From contig UQQO01000034.1 of assembly GCA_900543175.1 (NCBI GenBank), positions 1 to 17,869 of the forward strand: DNA of 17,869 bases, given 5' to 3'. The notes under the pieces are model-generated. The model saw nothing but the letters and a program-made list of their open reading frames with translations, did not search any database and had not been told where the DNA came from. This DNA comes from an uncultured Fusobacterium sp. (GTDB lineage: Bacteria > Fusobacteriota > Fusobacteriia > Fusobacteriales > Fusobacteriaceae). Shown in pieces: positions 12,673-17,869 of this stretch. The position numbers and the translations under genes were made by a program. Every line of letters begins with the position of its first letter. The stretch's first letter is position 1.

Positions 12673-13734
12673 ATGGAAACAATGCTATCTAATATTTATG
12701 AAGAAAAAGAAGTATTACTAAAAATATTGAAAGAATTTAGGGAAAGCAATTCTAAAGTTATAGATGAATTAGGAACAAAAGCTATAAAGAGAGTTTTAAT
12801 CTTAGCTACTGGTTCATCTATGAATGCAGCTCAGACAACAAAATATTTTTTAGAAGATATTTTAGATTGTTTTATAGATATAAAAGAGCCTTTTAACTTT
12901 TATAACTATGAAAAAATAGATAGTGATTTAGACTTGGTAATTGCTATAACCCAAAGTGGAAAAAGCAGTTCTACAATAGAAGCCTTAAAATATATAAAGG
13001 AAAATTCTAAAATAAAAACTTTAACTATAACTTCAGATAATGAAAGTCCAGTTATAGAATATTCAGATTTGATTTTAAATTTAAACTTTGGAATAGAGAA
13101 AGTTGGGTTTGTAACTAAGGGATTTTCTGCAACATTATTAAATATTTTCTTGTTGGGAATATTTTTGGGTGAAAGTAGAAAAAATATTTCTAAAGAAAAG
13201 TTTGAGAGTTATTTAAAAGAGTTAGAAAAAATAATTAACTATATTCCAAAAGTAATTGAAATAAGTGAAGATTATTTTGAAGAAAATAAAGAGATTTTAA
13301 AAGCAACAGATAGATTTGTTGCAATAGGATATGGTGGAGCTTTAGGAGTAGCAAAAGAGTTTGAGACAAAATTTACTGAGACTGTTAGATGTCCATCACA
13401 AGGATTTGAATTAGAAGCTTATATGCATGGACCATATTTAGAAGCTAATAAAAATCATATTATATTTTATTTAGAAAACGATGGGAAATTAAAAAATAGG
13501 ATGAAAAATTTAAGAGAGTATATGGACTCTTATATTAAAAAGTCAATTTTAATTGGGCTAAATAATGGGGATATAAATATTTCTTTAGAAGAAAAAATTG
13601 ATGAACACTTAGTATTATTGTTATTGGTTGTTCCAATTCAATTAATGAGTTATAAAATAGCTACTTTTAAAGGAATAAATTTAGGTATTAGAATTTTTGA
13701 TGATTTTGATAAAGTTTTAAAAAGTAAAATTTAA
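12673..13734 (+). CDS. SIS-domain sugar-phosphate deglycase (GfrE-like)
   Basis: A cytoplasmic protein of 353 residues with two SIS (sugar isomerase) domains, like the isomerase half of GlmS. The first has ATGSSMNAA (about 46-54) and ITQSGKSSSTIEA (about 97-109). The second has GYGGALGVAKEFETKFTETV, GFELEAYMHGPYLE. Glu236 and His252 are 16 residues apart, the spacing of the catalytic Glu/His pair reported for the fructose-asparagine deglycase FraB and visible in FrlB. It is the fifth gene of the operon, in the place of Salmonella gfrE, whose product cleaves glucoselysine 6-phosphate. GlmS-like isomerase or AgaS-type deaminase are alternatives, but the paired second SIS gene argues for the gfr-type system. 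Family sure, substrate inferred. Confidence 0.8.
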   Translation: METMLSNIYEEKEVLLKILKEFRESNSKVIDELGTKAIKRVLILATGSSMNAAQTTKYFLEDILDCFIDIKEPFNFYNYEKIDSDLDLVIAITQSGKSSSTIEALKYIKENSKIKTLTITSDNESPVIEYSDLILNLNFGIEKVGFVTKGFSATLLNIFLLGIFLGESRKNISKEKFESYLKELEKIINYIPKVIEISEDYFEENKEILKATDRFVAIGYGGALGVAKEFETKFTETVRCPSQGFELEAYMHGPYLEANKNHIIFYLENDGKLKNRMKNLREYMDSYIKKSILIGLNNGDINISLEEKIDEHLVLLLLVVPIQLMSYKIATFKGINLGIRIFDDFDKVLKSKI

Positions 13735-13764
13735 AAATATAAAATAAATTTAAGGAGGAAGAAA

Positions 13765-14793
13765 ATGTCAAAATATGCTGAAATGTTAAAATTTAATGAA
13801 AAGGAATATAGAACAAGTGCTGATCTAATAAGAGAGGCTCGTCCAATAGCTGAAAAAGTAGCAGATGAAGTATCAAAACAAGGATATAAAAATATATTTT
13901 TTACAGCTGTAGGTGGAAGTTTAGCTCCAATGTTAGCTATGGGAGAAATGGCAAAACAAGTAACTGAAAAGCCTGTATTTGTAGAGCAAGCAGCTGAATT
14001 ATTAAATAGAGGGCATAAATCATTATCAAAAGATTCAATAGTAATTACACTATCAAAATCTGGAGATACAAAAGAAACAGTAGCAATAGCAAAACATTGT
14101 AAAGAAAATGGAATAAGAGTTATTTGTTGTACTAAAAATCCAGAATCTCCACTAGCTAAAAACTCTGATTATACAATTCCTATGAGACATGAAAATGGAG
14201 TAGAATATGAATACATGTTATTATTCTGGTTATTCTTTAGATTGATGAAAAACAATGGAGATTTTGATGATTATGATGAATTTGCAGATCAATTAATGAC
14301 ACTACCAGAAAATCTATTAGAAGCAAAATATAAATTTGATCCAATTGCAAAAGAAGCAGGTAAAAAATACTACAATGAACCATATATGATTTGGGTAGGT
14401 GGAGGAGAAGTTTGGGGAGAAACTTACCTATTCTCAATGTGTCTATTAGAAGAGATGCAATGGATTAGAACTAAGTCAGTAACAAGTGCTGAATTTTTCC
14501 ATGGAACTCTTGAGATTGTAGAAAAAGATGTTTGTGTATTCTTAGTAAAAGGTGCTGGAAAAACTCGTGTGTTAGATGAAAGAGCAGAGAAATTCTTAAG
14601 AAATTATACAGATAAATTAACAGTAATTGATACACAAGACTTTGAATTAAAAGGTATTGATGAAAAATATCGTTGGATAATTGCACCAACAATTGCATCT
14701 ACTGTGTTAGTTGATCGTATGGCTTTCCATTTTGAAGATAATACAAAACATAGCTTAGATATCAGAAGATATTACAGACAATTTGATTATTAA
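13765..14793 (+). CDS. fructoselysine-6-phosphate deglycase-like SIS protein (FrlB/GfrF family)
   Basis: A cytoplasmic protein of 342 residues expected to split a fructosyl-amino-acid 6-phosphate into glucose 6-phosphate and the free amino acid. FrlB-like features: TAVGGSLAPMLA in the first SIS domain, TLSKSGDTKETVAIAK, CTKNPESPLAKNSD, SAEFFHGTLEIVE and the C-terminal RRYYRQFDY, close to the RRYYGGLVEY end of E. coli FrlB. Glu230 and His246 keep the 16-residue spacing of the catalytic pair known from FraB. The usual HGP motif is HGT here. The gene lies 30 bases after the other deglycase with AAGGAGG before the ATG and ends the operon. No terminator lies directly after it; transcription would run into the sRNA copy at 14812. 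FraB-like use of fructose-asparagine is an alternative. Confidence 0.85.
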   Translation: MSKYAEMLKFNEKEYRTSADLIREARPIAEKVADEVSKQGYKNIFFTAVGGSLAPMLAMGEMAKQVTEKPVFVEQAAELLNRGHKSLSKDSIVITLSKSGDTKETVAIAKHCKENGIRVICCTKNPESPLAKNSDYTIPMRHENGVEYEYMLLFWLFFRLMKNNGDFDDYDEFADQLMTLPENLLEAKYKFDPIAKEAGKKYYNEPYMIWVGGGEVWGETYLFSMCLLEEMQWIRTKSVTSAEFFHGTLEIVEKDVCVFLVKGAGKTRVLDERAEKFLRNYTDKLTVIDTQDFELKGIDEKYRWIIAPTIASTVLVDRMAFHFEDNTKHSLDIRRYYRQFDY

Positions 14794-14811
14794 TATAATA
14801 ATTAAAAAAAA

Positions 14812-14848
14812 TTGTAACATTTTTGACACAAGAAAAGATTATTATAAA
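14812..14848 (+). promoter_or_regulatory. conserved promoter block of sRNA copy 2
   Basis: TTGTAACA (14812-14819), TTGACA (14823-14828) and TTATTAT (14839-14845) repeat the block before sRNA copy 1 with identical spacing (3 and 10 bases) but different filler. Conservation of just these words marks them as functional elements. Confidence 0.55.
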
Positions 14849-14849
14849 T

Positions 14850-14926
14850 ACATAAATAAATCTTTCCCCAAGATGTTTTATATATAAATATAGTAGAAAG
14901 CATAGTCGTTTGACTATGCTTTTTTC
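14850..14926 (+). ncRNA. predicted small RNA, copy 2 (UCCCC-loop family)
   Basis: The block 14857-14892 matches copy 1 (4521-4556) except at 14887. ATCTT (14860-14864) pairs with AAGAT (14870-14874), leaving a TCCCC loop, followed by an AU-rich linker and a terminator hairpin (14897-14922) whose sequence is unrelated to that of copy 1. There is no coding frame with a ribosome binding site. The transcript would be about 70-75 nt. Because the PTS/deglycase operon has no terminator of its own before this point, the same RNA could also arise by processing of the operon's 3' end. Role inferred: base pairing through the C-rich loop with G-rich ribosome binding sites. Confidence 0.72.
14897..14925 (+). 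terminator. intrinsic terminator of sRNA copy 2 and of the PTS operon
   Basis: GCATAGTC (14900-14907) and GACTATGC (14912-14919) form a perfect stem around GTTT, extended by AAA/TTT and followed by six T (14920-14925). It is the first terminator after the deglycase genes. Confidence 0.9.
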
Positions 14927-14928
14927 AT

Positions 14929-14965
14929 ATATGGAACTACAAAAAGATTTTTAAAGTTGCCATAT
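14929..14965. promoter_or_regulatory. inverted repeat overlapping the DMT transporter promoter
   Basis: ATATGGAAC (14929-14937) is mirrored by GTTGCCATAT (14956-14965) with one extra G. The right arm overlaps the -35 box, so binding there would block the promoter. The binder is unknown. Confidence 0.35.
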
Positions 14966-14985
14966 TCTGATAATTAGGTTAAAAT
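14957..14985 (+). promoter_or_regulatory. promoter of the DMT transporter gene
   Basis: TTGCCA (14957-14962), a 17-base spacer and TAAAAT (14980-14985), ending 36 bases before the ATG. Confidence 0.5.
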
Positions 14986-15021
14986 ATAAAAATGTATAAA
15001 AATTAAAGGGGGAATAGAAAA

Positions 15022-15930
15022 ATGTTTAAGAAAAAAGGTTTGCTTTATGCAATACTTGCATCAATTTTATGGGCAATAGTAAACCCTGTAATTAAAACAG
15101 GTTTAAGTTATGATATGACACCAATGAACTTTGCTGGATTGAGATTTACATCAGTAGGGATAATACTTTTGGCATATACTTGGCATAAAGGCATGTGGGA
15201 AGAAGTTAGAAAAAATAGTAAGTTATTTACATTACTAACTTTAGTAAATATCTTCTTAGGGTATGCAGCATTTTATATAGGGGTAAACTTAGTTGATGGA
15301 GCTATTTCATCTATAATAATGGGAACAACTCCTTTTGTAAATATTATTTTAAGTCACATTATGACAAAGCATGATAAGCTAAACAAGCATAAAGTGATTA
15401 GTATCTTAATAAGTTTAGTTGGTTTATTAATGATAATAGGAGTAAAAAGTGGAGGATACTCTATTAATGGAATTGGGCTTGTAGGTATAGGACTTCTATT
15501 TATGAATATAATTTTTCAAGGATATTCAGCAATTAAAGTAGCAGAGTACAAAGCAAATATTGATCCTGTATTTTTAAATGCTGTTCAAATGTTCTTTGGG
15601 GGATTCTTACTATATGTAACAGGAGTAGCAATAGAGGGATACAAACAATTTATAGGAAAACCTATGGGATTTTATTTAAGTTTAGGAATTTTAGTTTTTG
15701 TTTCAGTATTTGCATTTAGTTTCTGGTTTATAGCTCTTCAAGATAAAAATACAAAGGTTTCAGAAGTAAATATGTGTAGATTAATCAATCCAATTTTAGG
15801 AGCTATTTTAAGCTGGATAATGCTTCCAGATGAAGTACCAACATTTAATACAGTAGCAGGAATGATAATAATAGTATTTTCATTAGTTTTCTATTTCAAA
15901 GGAAAAGAGTATTTTGAAAAAAATAAATAA
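15022..15930 (+). CDS. EamA/DMT-superfamily transporter
   Basis: An inner-membrane protein of 302 residues with about ten hydrophobic segments in two EamA repeats. The first (about 5-140) contains AILASILWAIVNPVIKTGL, GLRFTSVGIILL and SSIIMGTTPFVNIILSHI; the second (about 150-293) contains GLLFMNIIFQGYSAI, FAFSFWFIALQDKNTKVSEVNMCRLINPILGAILSWI and a last helix before a lysine-rich tail. The family moves metabolites such as amino acids and nucleotide precursors, often outward; the substrate cannot be told. AGGGGGAA before the ATG is its ribosome binding site. It has its own promoter and is not part of the deglycase operon, although export or import of the amino acid freed by the deglycases would be a possible link. 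Confidence 0.9.
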   Translation: MFKKKGLLYAILASILWAIVNPVIKTGLSYDMTPMNFAGLRFTSVGIILLAYTWHKGMWEEVRKNSKLFTLLTLVNIFLGYAAFYIGVNLVDGAISSIIMGTTPFVNIILSHIMTKHDKLNKHKVISILISLVGLLMIIGVKSGGYSINGIGLVGIGLLFMNIIFQGYSAIKVAEYKANIDPVFLNAVQMFFGGFLLYVTGVAIEGYKQFIGKPMGFYLSLGILVFVSVFAFSFWFIALQDKNTKVSEVNMCRLINPILGAILSWIMLPDEVPTFNTVAGMIIIVFSLVFYFKGKEYFEKNK

Positions 15931-15943
15931 ATCTAACTATAAC

Positions 15944-15974
15944 AAAAAAACTCAGAATTAATCTGAGTTTTTTT
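15944..15974. terminator. bidirectional terminator between DMT gene and kdgK
   Basis: ACTCAGA and TCTGAGT around ATTAA, within a 13-bp stem (15944-15956 with 15962-15974) that has seven A on the left and seven T on the right, so it can stop transcription from both convergent sides. Confidence 0.92.
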
Positions 15975-16009
15975 GTTTATATTAACTTTATTAAAGATAA
16001 GTGGGCAAA

Positions 16010-17050
16010 TTATCTATTCATTTCACTTGTGCTTCCAAATTCATGATCAGCTATGATTCCTTCAATAAGGTTAGCTCCAGCACAGTTATTATCTCCAACG
16101 ATAGTATTTTTTACAGCTCCACAAGCATTTCCATATTTTAATGCTTTTTCAGTGTCGTTATATTTTAAAATTCCATAAAGAACTCCTGCAACATAAGCAT
16201 CTCCACTTCCAATTCTATCTACGATTTCTATATTTTCATATGGTTTTTCGAAGTAGAATTTATCTTCTTTTCTATTGTAGATAATAGATGTGAAGTTGTG
16301 AGATTTTGGAGAGTTTACAGTTCTTTGAGTAGATGCAATTAAAGCAAGATCATGCTTTTCAGCAAAGTTTCTCATAATCTCTTTAAGATCTCCAGTTTCT
16401 TTAAACATCTTTCTAAATGTTTCTTCAGATGCAAATAGAATATCAATAGAAGGAAGTATTTTTTCTATTTCAACTCTAGCATTTTGCTCATCTCCCCAAA
16501 GATTTCTTCTAAAGTTTACGTCAAAAGAAACTAATCCACCTTTTTCTTTGAAGTTTTTAATTAAATCTTTAGTAAGTTGTTTAGATTTTTCACAAAGTCC
16601 AAGACTGATTCCACTTGTGTGGAAGATTTCACATTTATCATAGATTGATTTATCTAATTCATCAGCTTCTAAGAATTGGAAAGATGAATCATGTCTATCA
16701 TAAGTAACATTTGGTTTTCTAGGAGATGCTCCATATTCATAGAAGTATATAGCAAGACGTTTGTAAAGTGAGTTATCATCAACTATAAAGCTGCTATCTA
16801 CTCCATTAGAGTTTATAACTCTTTTTGCATATCTTCCAAGTTCGTTTTCTGGTAGTTTAGTGATAAGAGTACTTTTTACTCCAAGAGAAGAAACTCCAGT
16901 TGCTACGTTAAATTCTGCACCACCGATATTTTTTTCTAAAAGAGTTCCTTGAACAAGTAGTTCACTATTTACAGGAGAAAGTCTTAATAAAAGTTCTCCA
17001 CTACAAGCTAATCCAAATTCTCTATTTTTAAAATCAAATATTTTTTTCAT
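16010..17050 (-). CDS. kdgK: 2-keto-3-deoxygluconate kinase (PfkB family)
   Basis: Phosphorylates 2-keto-3-deoxygluconate to KDPG with ATP in the cytoplasm. The protein has 346 residues with PfkB features: GELLLRLSP near the start, the substrate-side NIGGAEFNVATGVSSLG (41-57), FDVNFRRNLWG (176-186), and the ATP-side DRIGSGDAYVAGVLYG (278-293) with the catalytic base Asp284. It lies 17 bases downstream of the KDPG aldolase gene on the same strand, with AAGGATGG before the ATG, so the operon makes two consecutive enzymes. Some PfkB sugar kinases are hard to tell apart by sequence, but the adjoining aldolase makes KDG the likely substrate. Length is normal to slightly long, with a short C-terminal tail. 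Confidence 0.9.
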   Translation of the reverse strand: MKKIFDFKNREFGLACSGELLLRLSPVNSELLVQGTLLEKNIGGAEFNVATGVSSLGVKSTLITKLPENELGRYAKRVINSNGVDSSFIVDDNSLYKRLAIYFYEYGASPRKPNVTYDRHDSSFQFLEADELDKSIYDKCEIFHTSGISLGLCEKSKQLTKDLIKNFKEKGGLVSFDVNFRRNLWGDEQNARVEIEKILPSIDILFASEETFRKMFKETGDLKEIMRNFAEKHDLALIASTQRTVNSPKSHNFTSIIYNRKEDKFYFEKPYENIEIVDRIGSGDAYVAGVLYGILKYNDTEKALKYGNACGAVKNTIVGDNNCAGANLIEGIIADHEFGSTSEMNR

Positions 17051-17067
17051 TGTAGTCCATCCTTTAA

Positions 17068-17703
17068 TTATTTATTTTTTATTTCTCTGATTTTTGAAAC
17101 AAAAGCTTTTGCAGTAGCAATGATATCTTCAGTTGAACCAGAAGCAAGTTTTCCTCCTGCACCGACAGCTACAACACCATTTTTAAACCATTCTTCGATG
17201 TTATCTAAGCTTACTCCACCTGTAGGCATGATATTAGCTTGAGGAAGAGGAGCTTTAACAGCTTTAACAAATGATGGTCCGAAAGCACTTCCAGGGAATA
17301 ATTTGATGATGTCTGATCCATATTGCATAGCTTTAGTCATTTCAGTGATAGTCATACATCCAGGCATATATGGTACTTGGTATAAGTTACAAAGTTTAGC
17401 AGTTTCTTCATCAAAAGCAGGAGAAACGATAAATTCAGCTCCAGCTAGGATAGCGATTCTTGCAGTAGCAGCATCTAATACTGTTCCAGCTCCGATTACT
17501 AGTTGATCTGGAGTAAACTCTTCTTTAAGAGCTTTAATAACTTCTGTAGCTCCAGGAACTGTATATGTAACTTCAATTGCAGGGATTCCTCCTTCAACAC
17601 AAGCTTTAGAAATTCTGATTCCTTCAGCAATAGTTTCACTTCTAACAACTGCAACTATTCCAATTTCAGTTATTTTATTTAAGATTTCACTTTTCTTTAA
17701 CAT
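17068..17703 (-). CDS. eda: KDPG aldolase (2-dehydro-3-deoxy-phosphogluconate aldolase)
   Basis: Splits 2-keto-3-deoxy-6-phosphogluconate into pyruvate and glyceraldehyde 3-phosphate. The protein has 211 residues, the normal length for this class I TIM-barrel aldolase. Conserved parts are GIVAVVR (Arg21), GGIPAIEVTYTVPGA with Glu44, VIGAGTVLD, FIVSPAFD, MPGCMTITE, the Schiff-base lysine Lys134 in SDIIKLFPGS, and the phosphate-binding IMPTGGVSLDN. It is the first gene of the minus-strand operon with kdgK; AGGAGG precedes the ATG. Together the two enzymes take in KDG from uronate or aldonate breakdown; the upstream steps are not in the window. Confidence 0.95.
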   Translation of the reverse strand: MLKKSEILNKITEIGIVAVVRSETIAEGIRISKACVEGGIPAIEVTYTVPGATEVIKALKEEFTPDQLVIGAGTVLDAATARIAILAGAEFIVSPAFDEETAKLCNLYQVPYMPGCMTITEMTKAMQYGSDIIKLFPGSAFGPSFVKAVKAPLPQANIMPTGGVSLDNIEEWFKNGVVAVGAGGKLASGSTEDIIATAKAFVSKIREIKNK

Positions 17704-17765
17704 AATAAACCTCCTAATTTTATATCATATGTAAACTCAATAATTTAATTTTATCTTATAATTTA

Positions 17766-17794
17766 AATATACTCAAAAAAACCAAAAACTTCAA
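17766..17794 (-). promoter_or_regulatory. promoter of eda-kdgK
   Basis: On the minus strand TTGAAG (17789-17794) and TATATT (17766-17771) are 17 bases apart, about 65 bases before the eda start. Confidence 0.5.
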
Positions 17795-17814
17795 TAAGAA
17801 ATTTATAAAATAAT

Positions 17815-17828
17815 TTTCATATATGAAA
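17815..17828. promoter_or_regulatory. perfect 14-bp palindrome upstream of eda promoter
   Basis: TTTCATATATGAAA is a perfect palindrome 20 bases upstream of the eda -35 box; another ATGAAATTA follows at 17834-17842. It may be an operator for a GntR- or IclR-type regulator of sugar-acid genes, possibly shared with a divergent gene outside the window. Confidence 0.4.
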
Positions 17829-17869
17829 TTAAAATGAAATTATCTTTGCTTAAATATAGATATAAAGCC

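Noticed and set aside
14237..14698. Two leucine-rich open frames antisense to the second deglycase gene
   Set aside because: Their leucine/histidine-rich composition is what antisense reading of this AT-rich coding strand gives; no start signals.

Overview
The window is very AT-rich and has strong AGGAGG-type ribosome binding sites, short gaps between genes and A/T-ending codons. Together with the gene content (type-2 IleRS, LytS/LytTR pair beside CstA, mannose-family PTS, KDG kinase and KDPG aldolase) this suggests a Fusobacterium-like anaerobe. That is an inference from composition and protein style, not from a marker gene. I see no tRNA, rRNA, CRISPR array or transposase.

Layout. (1) Bases 1-460: the end of an MFS transporter, which is richer in GC than the rest, then a small unknown gene and a strong terminator. 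(2) 461-996: an orphan dhaM-like PTS phosphocarrier with its own promoter. (3) 997-4460: ileS for a type-2 isoleucyl-tRNA synthetase. Its leader carries a 16-codon peptide, MGYRKAIIIISIICSK, with six AUA isoleucine codons, followed by a terminator ahead of the ileS start. This looks like a transcription attenuator. (4) 4470-8655: a small-RNA gene, then a LytTR regulator and LytS sensor kinase on the minus strand, divergent from a short CstA-type transporter. (5) 8656-9915, minus strand: a Rep_3-type (plasmid replication initiator) protein with a long C-terminal extension. It is divergent from the next operon and shares an intergenic region containing iteron-like boxes. (6) 10119-14793: a mannose-family PTS (IIA, IIB, IIC, IID) followed by two SIS-domain deglycases. 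The order matches the Salmonella gfrABCDEF system for glucoselysine and fructoselysine, so the operon probably imports and phosphorylates Amadori/Heyns-type sugar-amino acid conjugates and splits them into sugar phosphate and amino acid. (7) 14812-14926: a second copy of the small-RNA gene. (8) 15022-15930: an EamA/DMT-family transporter. (9) 16010-17703, minus strand: eda-kdgK, which convert 2-keto-3-deoxygluconate to pyruvate and glyceraldehyde 3-phosphate, with a promoter and a palindromic candidate operator upstream.

The most notable signals are regulatory RNA. Two intergenic regions 10.3 kb apart share a promoter-like block and a 36-bp block (35 of 36 identical). The latter folds into a hairpin showing a UCCCC loop and is followed by an AU-rich linker and a different intrinsic terminator in each copy. 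This is the layout expected of paired sRNA genes with an anti-Shine-Dalgarno seed. The isoleucine-codon leader of ileS and the chromosomal Rep_3-like protein facing a sugar PTS operon are the other leads.
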